A stretch of 64,000 nucleotides of DNA from Aplidium turbinatum (Eukaryota > Chordata > Ascidiacea > Aplousobranchia > Polyclinidae): assembly GCA_918807975.1 (NCBI GenBank), contig OU964921.1:15905498-15969497 (forward strand), written 5' to 3'. Every line of letters starts with the position of its first letter. The first letter of the stretch is position 1. The position numbers and the translations under genes were made by a program. This document shows, in pieces, positions 45,669-57,230 of the stretch. The notes beneath the pieces are model-generated. The model did no database searches. It had not been told where the DNA came from and worked only from the letters and a program-made list of their open reading frames with translations.

Positions 45669-45870
45669 TGTCGGTTTATTTACATGCATGGCGGCCCTTG
45701 TTCTTGCGTTTTTATTCATTCCGATTGTTGCCCCTCACATGTTGTAATGGCTCTGCAGTGAGCATATTTTGTCGGTTTATTTACGTGCATGGCGGCCCTT
45801 GTTCTTGCGTTTTTATTCATTCCGATTCTTGCCCCTCACATGTTGTAATGGCTCTGCAGTGAGCATATTT
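45669..45870. repeat. Tandem duplication of 101 bp
   Basis: Two adjacent near-identical 101-bp copies (45669-45769 and 45770-45870) in the right arm of the palindromic element, with only about two differences. The left arm has a single copy, so the duplication came after the palindrome formed. Confidence 0.85.
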
Positions 45871-47454
45871 TGTCCAGTGTCACATGATGTTAAATGCCAA
45901 ATGGGATGCACTAGTTATGCATGCAAAACTATAGGTTTATTGAATCCTTTTTAATTGTATTTTATTGCAGAAAGTCACTTAAAACTAGTATCTTTAATGT
46001 TTCGTACACTTCTTGGCACTAATAATCTTACAATGATGTATGTATGTAATTTTACAATGATCAGTGTAGACAAAGCCTATATACTGTATTCCAATTCAGA
46101 AATGATAGCAGAAGTGTATAGACTTGTAGTTATATCGTCAGAATAGTGTGACTTTATTTGCAATGTTATGTACCGGTGGGGTGTTGTACAATGTACAATT
46201 GTACATACTTGCTCAGATTGTTGCATATAACTCACTTTACTATTAAGACTGTCGCTGTTCTTTAATGTAACTTCTGACAAATCAAAGTAACGCAATTGTA
46301 CTATGCACACTGTCGTACCGGTAGCAGCGAGACATGTTTGGAAAATGATAGAATTATTTTCCACATCGGACAAGCTCATTACATCCTGTCGATGTATTCT
46401 CCTTCATCTTTATGTCTTGACTCCTTCACTTTGTGTAATAATGTATTATACTACTATGCTTTGCTTGACATACAGTGGCGTAGTAAGGGAGGGAGGGGCG
46501 GACCGCCCAGTATGGGCTGATAAAAAAAATTAAAATCCAATGTTTTTGACTATTTTAAAAATTCCGCATTTTTGTGCACAATTTTTATTATGAGGTTGTT
46601 AATTGTAAGTGATTAAAAAGATATTTTTGGAATATATCATCTATGCTAATAATAATGATCATAAAAATTTTGAAAAAAACATGTGGCTGCATGGCGAAAT
46701 CGGCCAGGCAATCGAAGCACTACAAATGTTTATATCACAAAAAGTATCACTCTTAGCTCATTTTAACCTTCATTTTTGGAAAGCTCACCCCTGAAAATGG
46801 GGGGATAGATACCAATTTTATGAAGATTGGGCAACTAAGTCCCAAGATATGAGCATTTTTATGCGGCTCACTAAAAAAATCGCCACCTGGTGGTCAAACA
46901 TTAAAATAGCGATAAAACAAAAACTGCTCAACCACTTTTGACAAAATTTGTGCCAAATAACTCAGAATTTTAAGCATTTTAAACTGTGAAAAAATGGGAC
47001 AATTCTAAATTCTATGGTTCCAAAATTTCAATTTTCTGGATGAATTATAATGAAATGACCCTGCGGCTCTCTTGACATTAGCACATCTTGCATGTACCCA
47101 CTTTCCACATTCCTTGCATTGCATTGAATTTCTCATCACTCTCTTGCCATATATTCCCCAGGGATCTACTTTGCTCTCAACAACTGTTCCTTCTGCTCCA
47201 CTCACCATCACTTTTGTTTTTTCAAGATTCACCTTCATACCCTTGGTTTCAAATGCTTCTTTCCAAACAATGAATGCAAACCTTAAATGCAACAAGAAAA
47301 TACTTGTGGAGCATGATGTTTCCGATTTTTCTTTTTTTTTGGGCCAGTCTAATGTGGAGCTATGCCGAAAATAAACTTGATTGATTGATTCATCTCCATC
47401 AATTAGGCTCCAGAGCCTACCTTAAACATTATTTTATGTTGCCTTGAACAGTCT

Positions 47455-47462
47455 TATATATA
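47455..47462 (+). promoter_or_regulatory. Possible TATA element upstream of TM2D1 exon 1
   Basis: TATATATAA text lies about 22-29 bases before the TM2D1 ATG. The distance would give a very short leader, so this may be chance in AT-rich DNA. Confidence 0.25.
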
Positions 47463-47483
47463 AGCTCTGTGTTAGTGACATAG

Positions 47484-47635
47484 ATGGTGACAAGAAGAAT
47501 CGCAAGTCTCTGTGTTTGCTTATTAGCTTTGCATGTTGAAGTAAAGTCAGACAGTTTACTCAAGTGTTCTGACCTGGAAATTGGTCAATACAAATGTGAT
47601 GAACCTGAGATTGATGATAACACTCAAGAAATAAA
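47484..47635 (+). CDS. TM2D1: TM2 domain-containing protein 1, exon 1
   Basis: ATG at 47484 opens a signal peptide (basic MVTRRIA, then a hydrophobic core LCVCLLALHV). Next comes SLLKCSDLEIGQYKCDEP and EIDDNTQEI. This aligns closely with my memory of the human TM2D1 (BBP) N-terminus, SLKCEDLKVGQYICKDP...NDATQEPVN. The exon ends two bases into a codon at a good donor, ATAAA|GTAAGAAG. Without splicing the frame would stop at once (TAA). TM2D1 is a conserved two-pass membrane protein with a short lumenal Cys-rich part; family members modulate Notch signalling in flies. Later exons were not found in the following 16 kb, so the intron is long or the exons lie outside. This is the only host gene recognised. 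Confidence 0.8.
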
Positions 47636-48486
47636 GTAAGAAGTACATTTGTTTCATGCATTTTACACTTTACGAAAGATTGTTTTTTAAAAGTGGTCTG
47701 TCAAATTTGTCCTATCTAATAACTGTGTCACAATCAATATGCGTAGTTCCTTGTCAGGCTACAGTACACAGGCCTCGGAATTCGTTTTTGTTGAAGGCGG
47801 ACAAACGTGTCCGGTCTGAGCAGCTATCTCGGCGGACAAATTAAGGGTGTCCGACAAATTGTTCGTAAGCAATTGTTCGTAAAGCAATTGTTCGTAAGCA
47901 ATTGTTCGTAAAACAATTGTTCGTAAAATTAATTCTTCATAAAACAATTCTTCCTAAAGCATTTTTTCGTGCATGCAGTTAAAATTTGATGTATACGAAG
48001 AAATGCTTTACGAAGAATTGTTTTACGGATTTCATTTTACGAAAAACAGTTTACGAACAATTGCTTACAAACAATTGCTTTACGAACAATTGCTTACAAA
48101 CAATTTGCCTATAACCCAAATTAAGTTTCACGGCGGACACACCAGTTTTTGCGTCGATTGTCATGCTTAATCACTTTATCTTGAAAATTCTTCGCTATTT
48201 GAGAACTATAGCTATATGGTTTAGAATGCATTTTATAATTTCAACAAAGTCACTCTGAAAGACGTGCGCTTGATGAGTCAAAGCGCCATGTACCTGCTCA
48301 AAACGCCGCATAACTGATTAACTTCTACCGAACAAGGTCGTTTGGCTTCTTGCGTCACAATGCTCTGGGCACGAGTCAGAAAAACTTCTACACTAACGCT
48401 ACTATTTTCTGCTGTGCAAAGTTTCACTAGGCTTTTTTTAAGTTTATTTTTGCTTATCATGTGAGCGAAAGTGAATTTTCCCTTAC
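47636..48486 (+). other. TM2D1 intron 1 start, with hairpin-rich repeat
   Basis: No coding content. Between about 47775 and 48140 lies a palindromic repeat: GGCGGACA-type ends flank many copies of TTGTTCGTAA / TTACGAACAA, which pair with each other. It resembles a small fold-back MITE, but I found no clear target duplication. Confidence 0.55.
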
Positions 48487-48494
48487 AGTAATAC

Positions 48495-49888
48495 TAGAGA
48501 TGTACCGATACCAATATTTTGGCCGATACCGATATCACTTTTTTAGGCCGATACTGATACCGATATTTTGGCCGTTACTTTGGTGTTACAAAAAGGAGCA
48601 ATTTTGGTATTTGCAAGGAATTATATCAAATGCTAAGTTTTACCTTATTTGCATAAAACTATTAAAAAAAGCTTTTAATTGGCATAATTTATTAAAGATT
48701 CAAGAATCCAATCTCAACCGCATTGTTGTGTCATTATAGTAGGTTTTAGTAATGAAAGGCCACCGTAATTGAGGATTGGGGTATAAGGGAAGAAACATTA
48801 CATCACAATTGGGGTTTCTGAAAAATTAATAAAGTGTTTGCGCAAACTCTCCAAATAGGCTATCATAATTGATAATAAGAAGTAAAATGTAAACCAAGTG
48901 AGTTTTGTAGTCGTACAAAAACTATTCGACAAGTAATGTGCAACCTAAGGGCGCTTGTCGTTTGGTTGAAAAGCTTTTGCCAGGCCAAGACTACCCAGGT
49001 AGCAAAAATGCACAATTCTGCATCGCTCCCACCCCGCCAAGTGCTCAAAAAACCCGTGCAACTCGGCTGCCCCCCAGCAAGCCGGCTCCACCAGTCGGCG
49101 ATTCAACTTCCACCCTTAGCCGCAACAAACTCATCAAGCCCAAACAATGTCACGGCAGAATAAGTAGGCCCAAAAAGAAAGCAATGGGACCATGAATCCT
49201 CACTAAACCAATCAAAATGGTCCCGCTGCGCCCTTATCGATTAGTTCAGTGAGGATTCGCAGTCCCACCGCCCCCACCCCGAGCCCACCCACTCCGCCAC
49301 ATCATTGTTCAAGCCTGGTGAGTCTACCACAACAAAAGGTGGAAACCAAATCACAAACTGACAGAACCAGCCCACAAAAAACAACCAAGCCACACGGGTC
49401 GCTCAAACGTCCAGCAACGCAAAAACGATGCAAAACTACACATTCCTGCCACCTGGGTAGTCTTGGCCTGGTTTTATCCTCTGCTGAGAGTAAAAAAGAA
49501 ACACAAATGATAAAGATTGGAGAAATTGAGTCTCCTTCACAACTTAAGAATCGAACAACGCAAAACTGCTGAAACAAAACGTTTTGTTTGAGTGAAAGAA
49601 TCACTGTAAGCAAACAATGCCAAAAAGTGCGTGCATGAAGTCATGGGAGTGTGAGGTATCAAAAATTTGAACAGGTTGTTATTTTTCTACTTCAATGTGA
49701 CGTTAGTTACTACTTTAAAAAATCTATATCTTTGCTTCTGCAGAAAATCCGCAGCAAACGCCTTTTTTTTACATTGTTTAGTATCGGCCACAATATCGGC
49801 CAAATTTTGCCGATACCGATGCCGATACCGATACTAAAAAAATGGCCGATATCACCGATGCCGATACCGATATATCGGTACATCTTTA
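48495..49888. mobile_element. hAT-type MITE, TIR TAGAGATGTACCGATACC (copy 2)
   Basis: Perfect 8-bp duplication AGTAATAC (48487-48494, 49889-49896). It is 1.4 kb and aligns along its length with 33158-35171 but lacks the TA MITE and part of the C/A-rich middle. It contains internal CCAGGCCAAGACTACCCAGG text repeated in inverse at about 49448-49470. Non-coding. Confidence 0.92.
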
Positions 49889-49896
49889 AGTAATAC

Positions 49897-50579
49897 TAAA
49901 ACTTAACAAATTTTGCTGCATCTTGCTGTAATAGCCTACCGAACTCGTATAATCTAATTTTGTATCCAACCTTGCCTTATCAATATTACTCGGAGATCAA
50001 AGCCAGACATTGTGACGTAAAACTTGAACAAAGTTGCGCTGATTAGTGTGGAAGTACCGGTACTCCCATCGATTCTTAGCGAAGAATTCATCTTTGTTAC
50101 GATGATTCAATGTCATCAATCGTTGAAGCAACGTATAAATCGAAAGTTTTCCTGCTTGAATGAAAGCTACCCAGGCAACAAAATTTATCCTTTTTACATT
50201 GATTTAATGTTTGCGTCTACATTGAATTAATATAAGAATGATAGATTTTGTTGTCTAGGTGAGAGATACAGGATTCACATTTTGTAAATGCGCGGGAAAT
50301 TATATTCTCGCAACAATTGCTAACAAGGCTAGTCCTCCCTTTTCTTCAGACAGATACCATAAATGCAGACCAAGCTTTTTGCATAAATCGCCTTCGCCAT
50401 CCAACAAGTGCGATGCATAGCACCTGAAGCTTGAAAGCAGATTCCACACTCAGGAGTTTCTCCAAGGAATATGACAAAAAACGGGCATTTTAGCTATGTA
50501 TGAATGCATAAAAGTTTAGGAATACTTATTTCGTTTATTGCTTTACCAGTTTTACAGGTTAGTTTATGAACTTTGTTTA
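49897..50579. other. Non-coding stretch
   Basis: No gene seen. Bases about 50165-50260 carry the dispersed text CTACCCAGGCAACAAAAT...TACATTGATTTAATG, also met at 56810-56880 and 63060-63130. Confidence 0.45.
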
Positions 50580-50585
50580 TTGAAT

Positions 50586-51604
50586 CAGGCGTCGAAATTC
50601 CGGCGGTCATGGCGGACATGACCTCCGGAATGGCCTCGAATGTCTGCCGAAGCCGACTCATTGGTCGGTCATAAATGACCGCCGCAAAATTCTTGACAAA
50701 AATAGAGCTAATGCAGCAAAAATATATTTTAAATTTGAATTGGTACAATTGTTTGTTTAACGCGAACAAATACGGAGCTGAAGCAATAATAGTACAGGCA
50801 ATTGCTTTAAAGATCACATTAGAGTGGCGTGGTTAACAAGCTGATGGCAAAAGTAGCCATTTTCACATCATTTCAACGCCTTGCAATGTTGCCTTGAAAT
50901 AAAGTTGTCTGAACTTTTCGACAGGATATGTATTCTAATTTTAACAATGAGGATTATTGCGTTACATTGATCGTTTGTTAAAAATAAACGTCACAGAAAG
51001 AAGCAAGTCTCAGCTGGGTTCCGCACGTGCTCAGGCGAATGTGGCGACCTTATTCACGCTGATACTGATAGAAATAGAATTTCTGCACAGAAGAGAGGGT
51101 GTTAGACTAACACTATTGTGTTAGTTAGTTAACACTAACACTATTGAGGGCTAACACTATTGAGTCACTAATGCGCATTTGTCTGGACGGTCCTGAGCTG
51201 GAGATTTACGACCCGCGTCGGCAGTAATCGCTTGGCACAACGATTCTATAACGCGAAAACCACGGAATAAGTGATCGTAGTTGCTTTTCTAATAAGGAAA
51301 TTTGGATTGTTGTTTTCAATTGTGTTTATTGCGTCATTACATGACTGTCATTAACGCACTGATTTATTTGCAAGCAATCTGCTCCAGTATACTTCAGGGT
51401 CGGTTAATTAAGCCATCAACCATTGCAGAGTTATTCTGTTGTAGAAAATCTTCTACAAACACGACTACACAATACTGTAGTGTGATTTTGTGCAAAATCT
51501 ACATGCAAAAAATATGTCCGGTTGAGATATTAAATGTCCGCTGAAAGGGCCAGTCCGGTAGGACATGCTTGACCGCCGGAAAAAAGTACAAATTTTGAGG
51601 CCTG
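50586..51604. mobile_element. CAGGCCTCG-type element with 6-bp TSD (copy 2, unexpanded)
   Basis: 1019 bp, ends CAGGCGTCGAAATTCC and inverse CAGGCCTCAAAATT, with 6-bp duplication TTGAAT (50580-50585, 51605-51610). It shows the empty site for the hAT in copy 1. Contains repeats of TAACACTATTG near 51110-51170. Non-coding. Confidence 0.9.
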
Positions 51605-51610
51605 TTGAAT

Positions 51611-53617
51611 AGCTTGGGCCACAATACTTGTTTAGCACTGTTTTGTGCTAGAATACCGAAAACAGGTTTTTTCTAATTAACTGCTTTTCTACTCAAGATA
51701 GACGCAATCACTGTTCAGAAAGCAGATAGGAAATCATGCTTTCTGCACCTTTTGACACAAAAACCGTATCTCTACCTCAAGCAGTTTTTGAGATATGCAG
51801 ATTTGGTATTTTGGAGGAGGACTCAAAACTTTAGGGGGGGGAGGGCCACCTCTAAATCAAATTCAAATTCAAAAATTTTTTGCAGGAGTTATTTTTTCTG
51901 ACAACCTCACCTTTTAAAAGGGTGTCCTACACAAAATTCAAAATTTTTTCATTTTTTGCCCAATAAGAGCCACCCTAGCGTACCCGCACGCAAGCACAGT
52001 TACAGTTAAGAGCGAAACATACAGGTTACCAAGTGTTTGATGCCAAGCGTTAGAACCTTAATTAAGCATTTTTCCGCAGTGTTCAAAATGTTCTTCTGGA
52101 AGAGAACTCCTTTCCACAAAAATAGCGGCTTTTTTCATCTGTATTTCTAAACATTTGGTCAGAAACGAGACTATTTTCTAAATGTGAAAAACTTTTGTAA
52201 CAAGTAATTTTAACAGAGTAATTTTAACAGAGTAATTTTAACAGTGCAATATTGTTAATTGGGTCATAGGGCGAAATACCAACTAGCATAGACATTGACA
52301 ACTAAAAGTAGCCTAGGTTATTTTATGTATAAAAGAAACCCGTTGTGTCAAATAGCATGAAACGTGTGTGGCAAAATGTTTAATGCCAGGCGTTAGAACT
52401 TCGATCAAAGCATTTTCCCGTAGTGTTTAAAATGGCGACGCGGACGCCTTGGGAATTTCTCGCATAAAGCGTAGCTTTTAACTCTATCTTAGTATGAGCT
52501 GTTTTCGTACGTGGAAAGTATGTCACAGGCTATCTTAGCCCCGTGCTAATTAATCGCTAATAACGGGAGTTATGTAAATCACAGAGACAAAATATTTTAC
52601 AAGGTAATAGCCATGTGCAGTTGTGCACTCACCAAATTTATTGAAATAAAGTATTTGAGATGAAAACACATCAGAAAGTCGGTTTTTATTCTAATTTCTC
52701 AAAAATAGCTTCAAAATTAAAATTTTCGAATTATGACTAAGCTAAACAAAAAATTACTTGTGCTCATTAACACTTTGCTCCACAAAGGAAGGCCAGATTT
52801 GGCCCCCCTTATATTTCCTTTGATTACTTGAAGCACAGTAACGCCATGCACTTGGTTTTTCTTGACTTTTCCTAAAATTGCCAGGCGGATCTGATGATAT
52901 TAAATTTGATGCTAAAAGTTGTGTAGTTTTCTTGTAAATTCAAGATTTTGGTGAATTTTTGCTATTTCTAGCTAACTACCAGCAAAGCATGAAATGGATT
53001 ACATTGCGATAAGAAGCCATAAGCTCATCATTGCGTCGTGTATCGATATGCGAGAGCAGAGAGAAACATCCTCTTGTTTTCCATTGTTTGGTTTGACCTC
53101 AATAACACAAAGCGCGTTGTTTCTTATGCTACAAAAGAAAAGCTAGTGATCACAAAGTTGTTAATTAGAAACAATAATAGCAAACGTTTTTGCGTTATCA
53201 GCTGTACGAAGAATAGTAATCCACGATCAAAATAGTAGGCTATGTAGGATTGTAGGCCACAAACTATTCAAAACAGTTGTTTCAACCAGATAATATTCAT
53301 TGACGAATAAAAAACGTTACAATGTCATAAGAAATCTTTCCTTGGGTAAAGACACAAAAAACCTGGTTTCGAAATAAACGTTATATGGAAATGCTCCCAT
53401 TGACAAAACTTGCAATTGAGGAAACGTATCACTGCAAAGTGCAAATGCTTTGGGAGACGCCTGAGAAATAGCGTTTTTGCAAACAGTAGTTGTGAGATGC
53501 ACTCAAAATTATAAGATAGGCTCCATTTACATGCAGCAGCTCTCGATGACTACATGTCCCTTCGCTGCTTTATGTCGCCTACTTGTTGTTATGTCCTGCA
53601 TTTTTGTTTCACCGTGC
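51611..53617. other. Non-coding stretch with a diverged direct repeat
   Basis: About 2 kb without a supported gene. A roughly 60-bp text (GCCAAGCGTTAGAACCTT type) at 52035-52090 recurs in diverged form at 52378-52436. A triple AGTAATTTTAAC repeat lies at about 52203-52248. Confidence 0.45.
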
Positions 53618-53625
53618 ACTGTGTG

Positions 53626-54990
53626 CTGGTTTTTTTTTTCGGTCATTTATTGGTCATTGACCGATTTTTTAGCAAAATGTCCGAAAAAAATATAGTCAAT
53701 TCGGTCAAAATGTCAGAAAAAATATGTACACGCTCAAGTCGATTTCAGTGATTGCAAAGAAGCTTCTTGCGCCACTGTACGATTTTTGTCGATCGGAAAT
53801 ACAAGACGTAGACTTGGTGTTTAAACGTTGATCCAATGTCTTATTATATGTGATAACGCAAATACAGAAGTCATTCTTCGAAATTAGCGTGGGCAATCGG
53901 CACTTGCCGACGCAGATGCGTGAATGGCGCATTAGCGTTGGCAATGAAAATGCTGAGGCCACAGGAGCGCTTGTAAAGACCAAAAGATTACAAAAAAAAA
54001 GTAATTTTCTTGGACTACACCAGACTCTTACTATTGCTGGACTCTTACTATGTTTTATTTGAGTTACTTCCTACTTTGCCGGCGCTTAGACACGGGCCCA
54101 GCTGGGAGAATTGAATCTTTTATAAAAATATCACCCTATTTGCATTGATTCAACGATAGTAGACGTCAAATTAGTCTAAGCATCTATTCCTTATCGCGTC
54201 TCGCGACTTTGTGTTGCTCGCAGTATCCCAATTGTGCCGAAATTATGTTAGTGTAAACGTAAATCGAGGCAATCTTTTCGCGGGGAGCTATTAATTTGTT
54301 ACCAGTACCTGGTTGAGCAATTAACGTTATTTTATGATAATTCAACGTCACTAGATGTCGAATTAATGTAAAACAAACGTAAATTTCTTATTGGGTACTG
54401 TTGTTACGCAATATAACCCGCCGGGAAAATTAAATCGATTTGTGTTGCCTCGAACATTGAATCAACCCAAAATTAACTTACTTTTTCCCCGTAAGTTATA
54501 AAACTTGAATTACTGTAAGTTCAGCGTGCGTATCGCGTTGCTCGCTTTATCGCTAGTTTTGGTATTATTACATCACAAGAAATCAAACAGTGTGGTCGTG
54601 ATAGACTACTCTAGTATATTTTTCGCTTCTCGCTTTACATGTTTTGGTACAATTTTTTCGTAATAAACGTTCACATGCAATTGTCGAGGCAATTTCAACT
54701 TTTGCCATTTGGCCTCGACAATGTTTTTGCAAAAGTAAAAATATGCTAATTTCGAAGACTGGAAGTAACGTTTCTCTGTTCTAACTTTTCTCAGATAAAA
54801 CACGACAACGTTTCTCAGCGAAACTTAGTGTTGTAGCGAGTCAGGAAGTGCAAATTTTCGTTTGTATCAGCTACTTCAAAGGAAATATTTTCATCAGAAA
54901 AAATGACCGAAATAAATAAAAAATGACCGAATTTTTTCAAGTCATTTCGGACAAATGACCGAAAAGTCTCAGCGAAAAAAAAAAACCCAG
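53626..54990. mobile_element. hAT-type MITE with CTGGTTTTTT ends
   Basis: Ends CTGGTTTTTTTTTTCGG and inverse. Perfect 8-bp duplication ACTGTGTG (53618-53625, 54991-54998). The middle (about 53870-54740) is shared with the hAT at 30352-36072 (CTTCGAAATTAG, TTGCCGACGCAGAT, CGCAGTATCCCAA and so on). This shared segment may be an older nested element. Non-coding. Confidence 0.87.
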
Positions 54991-54998
54991 ACTGTGTG

Positions 54999-56022
54999 TT
55001 GATCCAAAGAGCGCAAAATAAAGATGATAATGCCTCGTCTACACTGCAAAATATTTTGTAATGTAGACGAGGCATAGAGCTAGGCGTCACATAAGACAAA
55101 CAACAAATCAGCTTTCTTGATCATTGGTTCAACATCTGAATACGTTGCGCCAATGTATAAGAGGCCGGCTATTGTGAAGACCCGTCATTTATGAACGATT
55201 CGATTATACCAAAAGTGGAACAAACTAATGGATCAAAGAATGAGTAGACAATGCTGAGAAAACTAAATCTAAGTGACAAACAATACCGATGTTTTCATTT
55301 ATCTTAGAAAAATGCTGCCTGAGGTTATCAACAAAACATACTGTAAATAACGGCAGGAATCCCGAAAGCAGAATTTGCTCGACTTTGGCATGAATTTAGT
55401 CAGACATCTAATAATTCCACACATACAATAACGGCCTCTCAACGGCTGTAAGATACATAACCTGGTTCTGGTTCCAGAATCTGGGCGGTTTGTGTAACAG
55501 TTTAGGGGAAGACACTACTTGAAATGATGCACCACACAAAAGATTTTCAATAAAGACTGAGTCTAAAAACCGATGTGGATTGTGCTGCACAGTGACTTCA
55601 AGTTTAGGACAGAAAAGGCACAAAAATATCACGATAAAAACAGAGACCTTGTGGAAAATACCATAAACATGTAGTATGCATGCTGCTCTAAGCTGGCCGG
55701 CAACCACAAGGTAGACAATAAAGGCAGTTTATAATTATATAACAGCGCAATAAACATTATAAATATCTAAACCGACAATTTTCTTTTACAAACGTTATAC
55801 GTCTAATACTAAATTCTCCCCAACATTTTTTTGTGAAGCGTTTACAAACCACGGTTTTGTAAAATAATTCATCATTATTATTTTTTACTTCTCGGATGTT
55901 GTAAAACATCATCAAAACAAAAATCACAAAAATCATTTAATTACTTCAATGTAGTAGGCCTAAATTTTTTTTATAGAATTGTAGGCACGTTGTTTCAACA
56001 AAGAAGCCATTTTTTGGCAATA
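54999..56022. other. Non-coding stretch with a short perfect hairpin
   Basis: A hairpin at about 55032-55076 pairs TGCCTCGTCTACA with TGTAGACGAGGCA. An open - strand frame at 55408-55707 has no start codon and no recognised similarity. Confidence 0.45.
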
Positions 56023-56551
56023 CAGGGGTCGATCTTAACTTTTTTTTTCACTAGCCCACCGGACTAGTTGCTCCCCGTTTTCACTAGCCCGCACGATTTT
56101 TCACTAGTCCGACCAGTTTACTGACTTTTCACTTGTCTGAGCGTTAGACACTTTGTAGTAACATTGAATCAGCATTTGATCACGATATATCAACAAAAAA
56201 CATTAATTTCGCTAACTGCTGCTTCCTGGGATGCCGGCTTCTCCGTGCTGGCGTGCTCACTACTATCACGTGTCGTGTCTAGCGAGGTTGCGAGAAAAAA
56301 GTAGTCACGTGCTCAGTTGACCGACTTTGCACTTTCTTTGTGCAATCTCGCCTCTGGCAAGCAAAATTTTTGCTGTATTTCAGAGTGACTTCGCCAATCG
56401 CCATTTTGTAAACCAAAACTTTTCACAGTGAACGGTGACACCGGCGAATATTTTCACTAGACAAATCGGACTAGTACTGCAACATTTCTACTAGTCCGCG
56501 CAAATTTTTACTAGCTATTGGCTAGCGGACTACCGCTAAGATCGAACCCTG
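56023..56551. mobile_element. Small hAT-like MITE with CACTAG repeats
   Basis: Ends CAGGGGTCGATCTTA and, in inverse, CAGGGTTCGATCTTA. Repeated TTTCACTAG(C/T)CC text lies inside both ends. CAATA occurs at both junctions (56018-56022, 56552-56556), shorter than the usual hAT 8 bp. 529 bp, non-coding. Confidence 0.75.
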
Positions 56552-56556
56552 CAATA

Positions 56557-57230
56557 TAAAGTTATAGAAAATAATTTGCAATCATGCAAATGTTTGGAAA
56601 GAACCTAGGAAGTCTTCTCACAATCTGGCACAAAATGATTATGTTTATTGTATCTCTGCAATATTTTTACGACAAACTTTGAAGCTTTGTTATAATCATT
56701 TTTATCTTTGAAGTCAAAAGTTAATTTTTTTTGTCCAGAAACATAATCGCTGCCTTGCTGATGTATCGCTTTGTTGTATTTACGCGTAGTTTTTGTGCTT
56801 CAAACAATAAGGACCCAGTCAGCAATTCAGTTATTTTACATTGATTCAACATTTGTAAACGTTAAGTTTATGTAGATTTGCTGATTGTGGATTACTTCAA
56901 ATTTCCTTTGTGTCAAATTGATTGACATAATCTTCAATAAAAAGTGAGCTTCGAACTTAGCTTTGTTGATGTCAATGCTGTATTTTTAGTGGATGTAATT
57001 TATGAGTCATGTTTATAAACACCCGTAAGCAAAATGACTTATGATGTAGCCTGCATGATATTTGTGATACGACTTCACTTCACACAAATCCACAATTTCA
57101 TCAGCGCCTAATTTGAACTTGGAAATTTCAGATAACTTCAACAGCTTGTTCAAATGTCTTCTCTCTACTAAAAATATTCATACTGTAAACACAATTGTAG
57201 ACCTAAAATACACAAACGAAGATGTATACA
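56557..57230. other. Non-coding stretch
   Basis: No gene seen. About 56810-56880 carries the dispersed CCCAGTCAGCAATTC...TACATTGATTCAAC text. Confidence 0.4.

Larger units (their letters stand above)
42627..47061. mobile_element. 4.4-kb palindromic element, GGGTCATTTC ends, 4-bp TSD
   Basis: Ends GGGTCATTTCATTATAATTC and inverse, with TGCG at both sides (42623-42626, 47062-47065). The zinc-finger frame of the RTE LINE proves the empty site. Arms of about 1.8 kb (42627 to about 44460, and about 45290 to 47061) match in inverse throughout. The loop of about 0.8 kb holds a SINE and a smaller inverted pair (44991-45020 with 45237-45266). No transposase recognised. Its ends and the CACCAGGTGGCG text resemble the palindrome at 57231-58494. 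Confidence 0.83.
41813..47284 (-). mobile_element. RTE-type LINE, 5'-truncated, split by a palindromic element
   Basis: On the - strand the upstream piece (47284-47062) gives AFETKGMKVNLEKTKVM and a zinc-finger text CKECGKWVHARCANVKRA. After the insertion it goes on (42626 down) with ATRLAKCFVCGKC and, later, LYGSETWILRES, RRTERSMVRAMCGV, VRWYGHVIRRE and GRPRRMWKQQVKDEF. This is the C-terminal half of an RTE (Craft-like) protein. It ends in a (GAT)n tail at 41813-41830. TTAAAT at both ends (about 41806-41812 and 47283-47288) is the likely target duplication. Frames are broken. Confidence 0.85.
29513..47351. mobile_element. Palindromic DNA transposon with 8-bp TSD, host of nested insertions
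   Basis: Ends read TAGACTGGCCCAAAA and its inverse. The 8-bp duplication ATGTGGAG flanks it (29505-29512, 47352-47359). The left arm is 29513-30049 plus 36799-37405; the right arm is the inverse, 37600-37706, 38524-38604, 38805-39319, 41388-41812 and 47285-47351. The centre is about 37405-37600. All else is later insertion. The net length is about 2.6 kb. Both arms carry the same transposase fragment in opposite orientation, so it is a fold-back derivative of a coding transposon. The transposase resembles the one at 59270-60600. Confidence 0.85.

Noticed and set aside
55408-55707. 99-codon - frame with a hydrophobic stretch
   Set aside because: No ATG at its head, no recognised similarity and no supporting splice partners; could be an exon but unsupported.
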